Assembly: GCA_018806985.1 (NCBI GenBank) | Contig: JADANN010000302.1 | Location: 1,620,001 to 1,684,000, forward strand | Length of the DNA stretch: 64,000 bases | Origin: Angiostrongylus vasorum | Lineage: Eukaryota > Nematoda > Chromadorea > Rhabditida > Metastrongylidae | Direction: 5' to 3' | Shown: positions 23,630 through 35,833 of the stretch, one piece after another | Layout of the letters: every line of letters starts with the position of its first letter | Numbering within the stretch: the first letter of the stretch is position 1 | Program-made: the position numbers and the translations under genes | The notes under the pieces: generated by a model | Database searches by the model: none | Seen by the model: the letters and a program-made list of their open reading frames with translations, nothing else | What the model was told of the DNA's origin: nothing

Positions 23630-26600
23630 GGTATCACCTGTAGTCCCGTTGATCGTCGTGTGACTGAGCGGACGCCAGTAAATCTTCCACTTTTCCCTGT
23701 CGCGTGCAAGAGTAGCCTAGTGGGTTCTGCTCGTTTCTTCTAGGCTTTTCGTGAAGAACTCTATCCATCTGGTTGGTAGTTTTTCCTGCAGTGCGTTTAG
23801 TATCCCGAGGAATCCAGTCACTAACGGCTGTTGTCCATCGGTTGTCATTCATACGCATTACATGTCCGGCCCACCTTATCTTCGACTGTTTGGCGTACAG
23901 AACGGTATCTTTGATTTTTGATCGTTAATGCACGTCGGAGCTTCGGATCCCTTCCCTTACTTGCGTGACACGGGATGCGCTTAGCATAGTCCTTTCGACT
24001 GCGCGTTCAATAATGCTGACTGATCTTTCATCCTGCTTACGCAGCGACCAGGTTTCTGAGGCATATGTTAGGACAGGAGGTACTATTAAGTCGAAAAGGT
24101 GGGCATGGAGTCGGATGTTCTTTGTCCTCCTCACTATTTCTTCGATACTCTTGAAAGCTCCCCAAGCCGCCTGTTTCCTTTTGCTCTCAGCTCTGGCGCT
24201 AAGTCGTTCAACATATTGATTTCCCGACCTCGATAGACATAACTGGAGCATTCGGAGAGGTTCGTTCCGTTGAGCGTCAATGGGGCATACGAAACCAATC
24301 CGTTCAAGAAGATCGTTTTTGTGAGATTTAATCGAAGACCAATCTTTCCATACGCTTTGTCAAAGTGGGCCAGCCTTCGTTCTGCTTGGCCAGTGTTTGG
24401 TGTTATAAGGACAATGTCATCAGCAAAGCGAAGATGGTGTAATTGCCAACCGTCGATTTTCACTCCCATATTATCCCATTCCAATGTTCGCATGACGTTC
24501 TCGAGGGTGGCGGTGAATAATTTTGGCGAGGTGGTATCGCCTTGCCTAACCACTCTGACATCAATTATAATATCGTTGTAGAATAGTGATATCTTGGTTG
24601 TGGAATTTTTTGTACAGGTCACGAAAAATCTTTATGTATTGAGTAGAGACTCCCTGACTATCAAGGGGTGGGGTGGCTTCAATGACTGCTTCTATCTCAT
24701 TTGAGTCAAAAGCCTTTTTTTAACCGCTTAAAATGAGGCAGAACGGTCTGATGTGCTCTCGAGGTACTTCATTGAGTCTTCTCATTTTGTGGATGTGGGT
24801 CCCTCGTACCGAATCCTTTTCTAAACCTTTCTTGCTCCCATGGCTGCCCTTCGTCCAGTGTTCTGTCAATCCTGTTTAGGATGACTCGATTGAAAAGTTT
24901 GTAGACGACAAACAGCATGCAGAGTGGGCGATAGTTGCCGATATTATGGAGGTCACCCTTCTTAAACATTAGCACGGTCTTGCTGGTCTTCAACTGAGTA
25001 GGGACGTTGCATTCAGACAGGTAACGTGTGAAGAGCCGAGCCAGTGTGTTTACGAAGACTGGTGGAAAGTTCTTTAGGTGTTCTGGTCTTATCCTGTCCG
25101 GACCTGGTGCTGTTCGATTTTTCACCGACGAAATTGCATGTCGGATTTCGGAAAACAGAACCGGTGGGACAAAATATCCATCCTCCTTTATTTCACGCGA
25201 CGGAAGGTGGTCGTGGCCATCGAAGGGATCTGAATAGTATTCGTGAATGATTTTCTCCATTGCCTTTCTGGACGCTGTAACTGTTCCGTCTGGACGTCGG
25301 AGTGCAGTCATCGTGGTCGTGTAATTGGCGAAGCATCGCTGCGCTTTGCAAGTTCTTTTCACAGCTTCTGCAGCTTCGACCATTACTGCTGCTCTTCTCT
25401 TTTTGAAATCTTCTTTTTATCGCCTGTCTCCATTGTTTTGCAAGTTTGGACGTTAGTTCGCGGTTGCCTGCAGCTCGTGCGATTCCACGCCGGCGTATTA
25501 GCTCGAGTGTTTCTAGAGACAAACGTCTCTTGGTGACTTTCCGACTCTCAGCTTTCATAGCGCTAACGTGAAGATGTTGAATGAGCTGATCGTATTCCTC
25601 ATCGATTTTATCGAGAGCGGTATTTGACCAACGGCCAATTAATGAACATAGATCTCATTTCATAGTGGTTCTGGGACTTCGGTTTTTGAATTTAGCGGTT
25701 TTTTGTCCTTTCCGCAAGAAATAGAATCTTGCACGAAGGAAAAGGTGGCATGATCCCGTGTAGAATTTTGGGCAACAGCGACTTCGGTTAGGCAAAACCT
25801 TCGGTTTACTATGATGTGGTCTATTTCATTAAGGTACCCTCCACTGGCAGACTTTGATCTCCAGAGTTGAGGGTGGGGCTTCTGGAATTAGCAGTTACCA
25901 CGGATGGTCTTGGTCATCGTGATCAACTCAGAAACCTGCTCACCCTGTTCGTTCCATTCTAATCCGTGGATCCCAATGTGACATTCTTCATACGTTCTTC
26001 TTGCTCCAATCTTGGCTTTAAAACCTCCAATGATGACCTTGAAGAACGTATGGTTTTTTTCTGCAGAACTTTTCCAAGTCCATTTAGAATGCTTCGACTT
26101 CTTCTTCGTCGTAGTTTGAGTCGCCTCGTAAACGACGAATATTGTCAAAGCCGTTATTGATCCACATCTTTTAAATCGTAAACGTCCGATTCGGGTTGTA
26201 AGTTGTTCGAATGAATCGATGTTCATGGACAAACTCGTGTTGACGAGAACACCGACGCCGCCAACTCCTCAACTCTCGTCGCATGTTCCGAGGAACAGTT
26301 CTCCTGTGTCATAGACGGTGTTGAGTGGGTGGCGGTGTCTCGTGTCGGCCAAACCGATGACGTCGTACCTTATAGTTCTCGCTTGCATGATCAAGTCTTC
26401 TATCGAGGACTCAGGTGCATGTGTACGTGCATTATAGCTACAGATCGTCGCCTCAGTTCTTCGTGATCCAGGGAGCTTCAATTGGCCCTGAGATTTTAGC
26501 AGCCTCTCCGTACTCGTCCCACCCAACGCTGCCGAATTGGGGGGCTCTTTTTGGGGTCAGAGGAATGAGACCCCGTTTATTTTACTGTGTTTAGCATTTT

Positions 26601-26632
26601 TGATACCCACATATAGCTTACTGGGCTCTGAA
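23630..26632 (-). mobile_element. RTE non-LTR retrotransposon, nearly complete, frameshifted
   Basis: About 3 kb. From 5' to 3' on the minus strand: endonuclease start ([19 protein letters not shown], about 26460-26390; [12 protein letters not shown]), endonuclease middle with KVIIGGFKAKIGARRT (26050-25990), linker with VTKRRLSLETLELIRRRG (25500), reverse transcriptase with SVKNRTAPGPDRIRPEHL (25110-25060), YRPLCMLFVVYKLFNRVI (24930-24880) and the catalytic LRFADDIVLITPN (24440-24400), then the Cys/His-free tail NDNRWTTAVSDWIPRDTKRT (to 23800). The frame is broken at least five times. The 3' end reads GACTACAGGTGATAC. RT and endonuclease together copy the element by target-primed reverse transcription; this copy cannot encode either whole. 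Confidence 0.9.
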
Positions 26633-26639
26633 ATCTAAC

Positions 26640-27235
26640 ATCTCTTTTCACGTCGATGTTAATGTCGTTATAGAATGATGATATTTTGGCTGTGAAGGTT
26701 TACATAACTGGCGAATATTTATTTTTATACTGAGTAGGGACGCTGTGGCTGGCCAGGGCCCCTAACTGCTCATATCTTAAATGAGTCAAAATTTCTTTAA
26801 ATCGATGAAAATGAGACGGAGCAGTACTCTCGCGATTCTTCAATTAATCTTGTTATCGTATGGATGTGGTCCATCGCAGTGAGGGCTTTTTGAACCCTAA
26901 CCCTGCTTGCTTACATGGGTCTTCTTCGTTCAGTCTTCTGTCAGTTCTGTTCAGGATGGTTCAAGTTAAAAGTTTGTAGACAACAGACATTAAACAGGTT
27001 GGCCGATAGTTGTCGACATCGTGGAATAACACTCATGAACAATAACACAGTATCGTCGATCTTCGACTGAATAGGAACCTTGAATTCTGACAGGTAACGT
27101 TTGAAGAGCCGGGCCAGTTTGTCGATGAAGATTGGCATAAGGTTGTTTAGGTGTCCATGTCTTATCCTAAGCGTTGTAGTGTGGATGTATGCCAACGAAG
27201 TGATAGGAAAAAGCTGTAGCCAACATATCATGAGA
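26640..27235 (-). mobile_element. RTE reverse-transcriptase fragment
   Basis: Minus frames include FIDKLARLFKRYLSEFKVP and IDDTVLLFMSVIPRC, i.e. the RT N-terminal half, starting within a few bases of the end of the previous copy. Confidence 0.8.
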
Positions 27236-28254
27236 GGACGTTCTAGGTGCCTAAGAATTTATAATTGTTAAATCCATAACCTTTTGCTTTGTTTATCACC
27301 GAAGAACTGGGTGCAGTAAAACCTCCATTCCTTTTATTGCGCCCAGGAGCTATTCATTGGGCGCCTTGAGGGATGCGAAGGGTATAACGCTTTTTGTACG
27401 AGTTCCCAAGGTGGACTTTCTGTTAACTTCGCCGTTGGATTATGATGGATTATTATTGGATTTATTTCTGTATAGTACCTTTTACTCCGAATGTCTTTGA
27501 CTCTAAGGTACCCCCCGACAACCCCCTGAGGTTCTTATAAGATCGGTCTTGGGTAAACGTGCTAATGTATTGCTGTATTATGACATATATTGTTATATTA
27601 TATTAATATTATGTTACCACATATATTTGCATATATACCACTACAATATGTAAAATCTATGCACGATTAAACTTTAGGATAGAAACAGAGCAGTGCTTCG
27701 GTAGATGAACGAGTAGAACTCACAACAAGTGAGGCCACCCTGCAAAGGTGTTGACAGATGCCAGAGCTATGGTTTTAAGCGCCTTGGATGGTTTTTCTGG
27801 TGCGATGTTTGGACGTGGGACTTGTTGCAAACTGACGGTAATACTCACGACTGGGATTGATTGAATTGTGTAAGCATTTAAGAAACAACATTCTTGGAAA
27901 CATGGTTGTAACTCCACACAATAAAGAGGGTTCTGCTTAGGGAAGAATGTGTCGTCGCTCTCGCTTTGTTGATTTACGACGGCAGTAAAACTATCTCATC
28001 AATTCGGCATGTTCTATGTTAAAAACCTCTAATTTACCATAAATCAATTCATTTGGTTGATTTCGGTCAAAAAATCTCTCCATCTGTCTATGTTCGTCGA
28101 CACTGTTTTGTTAATGAAGTCCACTTATTTAACTAAATTGTCATTGTTTAGTGTTCTTTTGAGAAAATATGACAGTGTAAATGTATAACGGAACTCCTTC
28201 CCAGCTCAGAGGTAAATGTTTTACCTATATATAACTTCTTCGTTCTTGCCTACC
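27236..28254. other. No gene recognised
   Basis: AT-rich. 27405-27440 shares words with 750-775 and 1855-1890 (presumed Penelope debris). A TATATTA-rich patch lies at 27580-27650. Confidence 0.4.
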
Positions 28255-29632
28255 AGTACTCATGAACACACTGGCATGGCTCTTCACATATTGCTTGTCA
28301 AGATTCCTATTCATTGAAAAATTAGACAGATTGCGCTATTGTTAAAGAAGGGGTGACTTCCACGACATCGGGAACTATCGGCCAATCTACTTCCTGTCGT
28401 CTTCAAACTTTTCACTCAAGTCATTCTATACAGGATTGACGGAACGCTTGACGAAGGACAGCCATGTGAGCAAGCAGCGTTTCGAATAGGATTCAGTACG
28501 GTGGACCACATCCAGAAGATATCAAGACTCATTAAAGTATCGCGAGAGTACAACAGACTGCTCTATCGCACTTTCATCGATTTAAAGAAAGGTTTTGACT
28601 CAGTTGAGATAGAAGCAGTCATGGAAGCCCTGGACAACCAGGGCGTCTCTACTCAGCAGCACCTAAAATTTCCTCGTTAGCTGTATAGATATTTGACAAC
28701 CGAAATATCACCATTCTCTAACGATTTTAACAACAAAATCAAAACAGAAGTTAGACAAGACGATAACATCTCGCCAAAATTGTTTACCGCCACCTTCGAG
28801 AATGTCATGCCAACACTGGAATAAATCGATAGTCGGCAATTACACCATAATCGCTTTGCTGATGACATCGTTTTTATGATACCAAGCGTTAGCTGTGCCG
28901 AACCAATGCTAGTAAACTTTGGTAGCCTTTGTGGAGACAACGCTCTCTGACTAAATCTCACAAAGACGATGTTCATTAGCAATGGATCGGTTCCGAATCT
29001 CGCTTCACGCTCGAAAGTGGGAATATCTCCGAATAATCTAGCTACGTTTGTCTAATTCAGGAATTCAACATAATGAAAGACTTAGCTTCACTGTTGAGCA
29101 GTAGGAAGCTAACGGCGTGAGGAGCGTTCAAGAGCATAAATGATGCGGTAAGGGAAAAGAAAGAACGTCCTACTCCGTGCCCACCTCTTCGCCTCCACGA
29201 TTCTTCCTGCCTTAAATTATGGATCATAAACCTGGTCGCTACGTCAGCAAGGTGAAAGATCACTCAGAGTTATTGAAAACAAAGTAGAAACGACGATACT
29301 GGGGAGTCTCCTATCTCACGCAGGTGAGGGAAGGGATCCGAAGCTCCGATCGACGTCAGCGATCAAATCTCAAAGATATCGTTCTACACTCCCGTTAGTG
29401 ACTGAATTTGTTGAGATGTTAAACAAACTGCACGAAAGCCGCCCACTCGATAGTCAGAGTTCTTCATAAAAACTCTAGAAGAAGGATATAATGCTCGAAG
29501 ACTCTCTGGAACGAGCAGAACCCACTTGGCTACTCTTGCACCCCGCAGGCAGAAATGGAAGGTTTACTGGCGCCCACTCGTGTCACTCGGCGATCAGCGG
29601 GAAGACGGCTGATACAGGTGACATTTCGCTTA
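28255..29632 (+). mobile_element. RTE 3' half
   Basis: Runs from the block before the RT palm (TLAWLFT-like, 28270) through DGTLDEGQPCEQAAFR, DLKKGFDSVEIEAVMEALDN (broken by shifts), RFADDIVFM (about 28853-28880; FADD kept) to the 3' tail at GATACAGGTGACA. Several frameshifts and stops. Confidence 0.85.
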
Positions 29633-29959
29633 TTATTATTTTTTTTTCATGGCATGGTATTATGTAAAATACAACGTGAATGATGCTGGGTTTTGCAAAT
29701 ATCTTAGCGTCATTGTGGTTGTTTTACCAATACTTTGATCAACATCCCTTTTCTTGTCTTGATGTTTGGCTTTAGTCACCTGTATTATCTCCTCCCTTTT
29801 CATGTTCGAATACGCTAATCGGATCCAATAAAGTCCTTATTTGTCCCTACCATATACATGGGAAGCTCAATGAGTCTCCTTCCCATCCTTTCAACATCAT
29901 CCTTTTGATTGCGTTCTAATAGCACAACGTGTTCTTCCACTCTTAATTCTGGTATTGTA
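29633..29959. other. No gene recognised
   Basis: Includes a T run and a SINE-B-like GGGTTTTGCAAATATCTTAGC at 29692-29712. Confidence 0.35.
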
Positions 29960-30705
29960 ATGTCCAGTCTTCCGCCGTACACCTTAAGGCAGTAGAATCG
30001 CAGAGTCGCGTATTCCCTGGATGCTCTTAAAGCTCCACAAACACTCCCTTTTTCTGCTCGACAATGGAGCTAAGTCGTTCATCATGTTGACTTCTCAGCC
30101 TAAATGCACGTGTGGGATGAAGGATAAAGCTGTAGGCATTGATCAATCTCTGAGGGATGCGCCATGCATTTCACTTCATTGAACATCGTTGGAGGTGTTT
30201 GAGTGCATATCGGGTCTACACAATGACTCGCGGTTTCCTATCGATGTATCGAGTCCGTGCTGCTATCGAGCCGGACAAGTCTGGTACTAATTTTTCCGAC
30301 TGTGGTTTAATGAAGGGCTTGATGAACCTGGTGCACGGGGACCGATCCTATGTGTATTGCAGGGCCCCTCCGACCACTGCGCTACAAGCGACCTAAGATT
30401 GATGCACACAACTGTAGTAATTGGAGATATTCACTTTGTCCTGTATGAAGAGGGAATAGGAACACGTGTGTTTTTTTTTACAAACATCGCCTTCTTAAAA
30501 TTTAGTGGAAGACTAATTTTCTCACAAGCGTCATCGAAATCTGCTAGCATTCCTTCCGCTTGGGTAATGCTTGGTATTGATAAGTACGATCTCATCAACT
30601 AAACCAATACCTTGTAATTGCCAACCATCGATTGTTACGCTCTATGTTCTTCTCCATCCCATTTTTTTGCATGACGTTCTTGAGAGGTTTTACCTTTTTA
30701 TTTTC
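29960..30705 (-). mobile_element. RTE RT fragment split by a SINE
   Basis: RTE sequence 29960-30111 (GAGCTAAGTCGTTCATCATG) resumes at about 30406-30705 (CATCGCCTTCTTAAAATTTA, CGAAATCTGCTAGCATTCC) on the same strand. The SINE between is flanked by ATGCAC on both sides, a possible target-site duplication. Confidence 0.75.
30112..30405 (-). repeat. tRNA-derived SINE family A nested in an RTE
   Basis: Good minus copy with GTCTGGTACTAATTTTTCC, GGGCTTGATGAA and the reverse box A CCTCCGACCACTGCGCTACA (30365-30384). Confidence 0.75.
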
Positions 30706-30724
30706 TGCCCACTACAATTTTCAC

Positions 30725-30900
30725 GGCAGGCTACTAAGCGAAACACAACTACAACGTTGCTGAGATTCCGGGGAGTAACGCGTTCACCACCACACCATGT
30801 GGGTCCTTCGTTTCGCCTTTCTCTCAGCTAGTTCTATCGATCAGCGCCATCAGCAATCACCCGTCAACGGTATTGATCTGGGGAGCCCACATCGGCATAA
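30725..30900 (-). repeat. tRNA-like SINE family B
   Basis: Minus strand reads CACATGGTGTGGTGGTGAAC then GCGTTACTCCCC (30775-30805), same as 31505-31545 and related to 2225-2440. Confidence 0.5.
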
Positions 30901-31429
30901 CTAGGTAATTTTAGTCGAGTTGATATCACCTTGTTGAATTGTTCTTATCACATCGTAATAATGCTGTGCTGGTTTTACACCACATCAGGCTCTCCTCTCA
31001 TCTTTCCGAGGTCGGAAAATTGGTTCCACATTTATCTGGGAAATGCTCACTCTCTGCATTCCAGGTGGGAATGCTCGAACCCGGGTATCGCAAGACTCCA
31101 TAAGGAATCGGGGCGACCAGCGTCCAGCGTACGATGACATCCGTGACAAAAGGAAAATTCTCAGCGGAGGCCACGTGCAAAAGTTCGACCATCGTGGGTG
31201 CTGGATGTGCGGAAATGATTCGAATGCGAGAAATGGTGTGATGCGCGCAGTAGATTTGAAAGATGGGTCGTGTAAAGTAAAATGGACTTAAAAAATATAG
31301 TGCCGTTGTAGAACTGGATGAAATTCTACTTGTAAAGTTGACGTAGACGATGACTGTAAACAGTTTTAACTCTTTTGCCTACTGCCTACTCTTTTTGATG
31401 GCAGGGTATATTGCGAAATATAATTTCAA

Positions 31430-31565
31430 CGAAGCTGAGATATTTGCAAAACTCTGGACCGCAGGTGCCTATGGTGGAGGAACGAACGCGCTATTGTCCT
31501 TTCAGGGGAGTAACGCGTTCACCACCACACCATGCGGGTCCTTCGTTTTGCCTGTAAACAGTGTT
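31430..31565 (-). repeat. tRNA-like SINE family B
   Basis: Contains GGGGAGTAACGCGTTCACCA then CCACACCATGCGGGTCCTTC, nearly identical to 30785-30822, and the TGAGATATTTGCAAAACTC block. Confidence 0.5.
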
Positions 31566-31599
31566 AGCGAAATTGTGTCGCCTAATTGAACCCCCTCTA

Positions 31600-32720
31600 T
31601 TTACGTTAATGTTAATTTCATTGTAGAATATGAGATTTTTGGTCGTTGATTTGTTACATAGCTCATGAATAATTTTCGCTTACTGAGTAGAGTTGGTTAT
31701 GGCTACAGAACTTCATGATCTCTTCTATCTAAATTGAGTCGATTTGTTTCAAGTCGATGAAAATGAGACCGAACGATTTCTGATGAACGATTTTTCAACA
31801 GTTCATTGAGTCTGAATAAAATCCGCTGGTGATTTTTTGCATTGCCATCTTGGAAGTAGTAAGTGTTCCGTCTGTGCACCGGAGTACGGCTACGTTGATA
31901 TTTGTGACGGACGATGTCCCTGCAGTTGTTAGGGACCGTGTTTCTAGTTTCTGTACCTTTAGTAAGTACTGCTGCTCTTCTCGCCTTCAGATGTTCTTTC
32001 TCAGCTTTTTTTCAAAGTTTGGAAATAAGTTGATGGTTACATGCCACTCGTGGGACGCATCAACACCAAAAATTTTTGGCGGAACGAGTCTCGAAGTGAT
32101 TCTAAAAGTTTTGGGGGGGTTTTTTTTTGACACTGCTGTAGAGGTATTGAATGAGTAGGTCGTATCTTTGTGCTGGATTTGTGTGGTTCCTCTTCTTTAT
32201 ACAAGGATATATCTGTACCGAGGAGATGGAAGTGCGAACCAGTGTGGAAATTTAAGGTTTTAACAGCGGAATCGGCTAGGCAGAACCTTGGGTTTCTATG
32301 TTGTGGTCTATTTCGTCATGGTGTTTTTCATTGGGAGAACTTCCCGATTTGTGCTCCCCAGATCATTCCCATTGACTGGTAATTACTAATAGCATCGGTA
32401 GAGTATAAACATTGCTGAGAAAAAAGGCAAAATTAGGGGCCTCATTTACAGTGGTGGTTAACACATGATCTCACGGCGAGGGTAATCGCGGGTTCGAAGC
32501 CCAGCTGAGATTGTGACTTTTGCTCATAGCTAAGCATCCTTGTGGTTACACTAGGAACTTTGGGTTGGGAGACTTCACTAGTTTTGACTTACCTTCACGT
32601 CTTGGTCATAATAATGAAGTCGTACGCGCTTTCACCCTGTTCTTTCAATTTCGTGATTCCCGACGTTGAATTCTTAAGACGTTCTCCCCTTGGCGTTGAA
32701 GTCGCTGCACCATTTTTTTA
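31600..32720 (-). mobile_element. RTE fragment (endonuclease-RT linker), split by a tRNA-like insertion
   Basis: Minus-strand RTE blocks: RT start (31610-31820), linker (31850-32160), GGCAGAACCTTGGGTTTCTA (32280-32300) and, after an interruption at about 32400-32590, the endonuclease block (TTGGCGTTGAAGTC, 32690). A large internal deletion joins the first two blocks. Heavily decayed. Confidence 0.65.
32400..32590 (+). repeat. tRNA-like sequence inserted in an RTE
   Basis: Box-A-like CAGTGGTGGTTAACACATGA (32451) and a textbook box B GGGTTCGAAGCCC (32494-32506) at tRNA-like spacing. The T stem is only 3 bp and no acceptor stem could be closed, so this is a tRNA-derived repeat or pseudogene rather than a working tRNA. 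Confidence 0.5.
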
Positions 32721-32994
32721 AACTTAATTTCGTAAAAATTAATCTTAATTTCGCAGCTTTTCTATACTCGTTCTACATAACGCTACCATATTGAGAGATC
32801 TTTCCAGATTACGAAAGCGATGTTTTTTGCGTTTGCTGTTTGTAGCGAAAGAACACACATGGATAGCTTTTCGAACTATTGAAGAAAGCTATTTATTTGA
32901 AGGCGACCCCGATCCAGCGTCGATGTGCTCGTAATGATCCAATTCATCATTACCATCGTCCTGTGAAGAAGATCCGTCTAACGACTTTTTTTTT
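32721..32994. other. No gene recognised
   Basis: AT-rich spacer; the words GAAGAAGATCC at 32968 recall Penelope termini but no motif follows. Confidence 0.35.
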
Positions 32995-35346
32995 GCCTAG
33001 CTTAGTATCCACGGATCTCCCTCATATGAGGGATCTCGAGCCGGTTAGTCGCGAGGCTACGTGGCGCGTCCCCAGGTGGCGGACAGGGGGGTTAATCGCA
33101 GACTAACAGCGACCTTTGCTTCCCTGAGACGCAGGTGGATCCCGGGGATGGACTCCCTGTTCCTGCTGCGCCAATTTGGCACATACTTTTTGCATTTACG
33201 GGGCGTATTCATGCACGCATGTGTGGGTGCGTTCTGATTTGTGCAGATTGTATTCCACGAGTCAATTCGGCCAAAAGCCTGCAATAAAGTGACAGGGAAG
33301 TATATAGGAGGCGGTTAGAGTCGCCTCCAACAAATAAGTTCCATGTCCACCCTGGGAGAGGCTGGCAAGCTACCCGTGAGTATACCCAGCCCCCCACGTT
33401 CAGAGCCTAGCAAGCTATACGTGGGTATCAAAAATGCTAAACACAGTAAAAAAAAGGGGCCTCATTCCCCTGACCCCGAAAAGAGCCCCCCACTTTCGAA
33501 GGGTTGGGTAGGACGAGTACGAAGAGGCCGCTAAAATTTCAGGGCCAATGGAAGCTGCCTGGATTAAAAAAGAACTGTGACGATCTGTACCTACAATGCA
33601 CGTACACTTGCATCCGAGTCCCCGATAGAAGACCTGCTCATGCAAGCGAGAAGGATAAAGTATGACGTCATCGGCCTGGCCGAGACGAGAAGACGCCAGC
33701 CTTTCAACCCCGTCTATGACACCGGAGAAGAACTGTACCTTGGAACATGCGACAGTAGAGGAGTTGGCGGCGTCGGGGGTTCTCGTCAACACGAGTTTGT
33801 CCATGAACATCGATTCATTCGAACAACTTATAACCCGAATCGGACGTTTACGATTAAAATGATGATCAATTCCGGCTTTGACAATCTTCGTCGTTTACTC
33901 GCCGACATCAAACTATGACGAAGAAGAAGTCGAAGCATTCTATATGGACTTGGAGAAGTTCTACAGAGAAGACCACACATTCTTCAAGGTCATCATTGGA
34001 GATTTCAACGCCAAGATTGAACCAAGAAGAACGTCTGAAGAACGTCACATTGGGACCCACGGATTAGAATGGAACGAAAAGGATGAGCGGCTGTCTAGTT
34101 TATCATGGCGACCAAGACAATCCATGGTAACTCACAATTCTAGAAGCCCCACCCTCAACGCTGAACGTGGGAATATCGCAATGGAGACTACCATAACGAA
34201 ATGGACCACATCATAGTAAATGGAAGGTTTTGCCTAACCGATGTCGCTGTTGTCCCAAAATTCCACACGGGATCAGACCACCGTCTCCTTCGTGCAAGAT
34301 TCTACTTCTCGCGCAAAGGAGAAAAAAGCAGCGAAATTTCAAAAACCGAAGTCCCAGAACCACCACAACCTGGGACTTATTCAATTCATTAGTCGGCTGT
34401 TGGGAAGATGCTGTTGTCGATAACATCGACGAAGAATACGATCGGCTTATTCAACATCTTCACGTTAGCGCTATGAAAGCTGAGAGTCGGAAAGTCACCA
34501 AGAGACGTTTGTCTCTAGAAACACTCGAGCTAATACGCTAGCGTGAAATCGCACGAGCTGCAGGGAACTGCGAACTAACGTCCGAACTTGCAAAACAGTG
34601 CAGACAGGCGATAAAAGAAGATCTTAAAGAGAGAAGAGCAGCAGTAATGGTCGAAGCTGCAGACGCTGGGAAAAGCATTCGCAGAGTCCACCGATGCCAT
34701 CGCCAATTACAAGACCAAAATGATTGCACTCTGGCGCTCAGACGGAACAGTTACAGCGTCCAGGGGCAATGAAGAAAATCATTGACGAATACTACTGGGA
34801 TGTCATCGATAGCCACGTCCACCTTCCGTCGTATGAAATAAAGGAGGATGGATATCTTGTACCACCGGTTCTCCCTTCCGAAATCCGACATGCCATTTCG
34901 TCGGTGAAAAAATCGAACAGCACCAGGTCCGGACAGGATAAGACCAGTTCACCTGAAGAACCTTCCGTCAATCCTCGTAAACACACTGGCTCGGCTCTTC
35001 ACAGGCTATCTATCTGAATGTAAGGTCCCTACCCACTGGAAGACCAGCAAGACCGTGTTATTGTTCAAGAAGGGTGACCTACAGAATATCGGCAACTATC
35101 GCTTAATCTGCTTGCTGTCTGTCGCCTACAAACTTTTCAATCGAGTCATCCTAAACAGGATTGACAGAACACTGGACGAAGGACAGCTATGTGAGCAAGC
35201 AGGGTTTCGAAAAGGATTTAGTACGATGGACCCACATCCTCACGGTAACAAGGCTCATTGAAGTATCGCGAGAGTACAAAAGACCGATCTGTCTCACCTT
35301 CATCGATTTACAAAAGGCTTTTGATTCAGTCGAGATAGAAGCAGTC
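32995..35346 (+). mobile_element. RTE with 5' leader, endonuclease and N-terminal RT
   Basis: Leader 32995-33345 (CTCATATGAGGGATCTCGAG) matches those at 56865 and (inverted) 50110. A short frame follows, with TLGEAGKLPVSIP and KHSKKKGPHSPDPEKSP. Endonuclease: TICTYNARTLASESPIEDL (33577), [30 protein letters not shown] (33980), [34 protein letters not shown] (in pieces, 34200) and SDHRLLRARF (34285). RT begins PSEIRHAISSVKKS (34880) and stops after FIDLQKAFDSVEIEAV at 35346, where the chimeric element starts. At least six frameshifts or stops. Confidence 0.9.
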
Positions 35347-35833
35347 CTTCATTCTTTCTGTTTATAACTGAAGAGTATCTAGATAAGTAGCGCATATTTT
35401 GTCAACGATGTCACAATTTGTGTCAGAGCAATTCTTTTGAATTATCATCTGTATCATCCGTAGCTACACAAGTAAGGGAAGGGATCCGAAGCTCCGATCT
35501 GCGTCGACGATCAAAAATCAAAGATGCCGTTCTGTACGCCAAACAGTCGAAGATAAAGTGGGCCGGACAAGTAATGCGTATGAATGACAACCGATAGACA
35601 AGTCGTTAGTGACTGAATTCCTTGAGATGTAAAACGTGCTGCAGGTAGACTACCGACCCGATGGTCAGAGTTCTTCACTAAGAGCCTAGAAGAAAGATAT
35701 GATGCTCGACGAGTCCCTAGAGCGAGCAGAACCCACTGGGCTACTCTTGCACGCGACAGGGAAAAATGGAAGACTTACTGGCGCCCGCTCGAGTCACTCG
35801 ACGATCAACGGGACTACAGGTGATACAGGTGAC
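35347..35833 (+). mobile_element. Chimeric head-plus-RTE-tail element, copy 1
   Basis: Head 35347-35462 (not RTE) is joined to the RTE 3' tail (REGIRSSDLRRRSKIKDAV, 35474-35530; KWAGQVMRMNDN; TRWSEFFTKSLEERYDA) ending GACTACAGGTGATACAGGTG. The same head-tail junction recurs inverted at 59745-60231 with about 94% identity by eye. Confidence 0.75.

Noticed and set aside
32440..32520. Functional tRNA gene
   Set aside because: Box B is good but the T stem is short and no acceptor stem closes.
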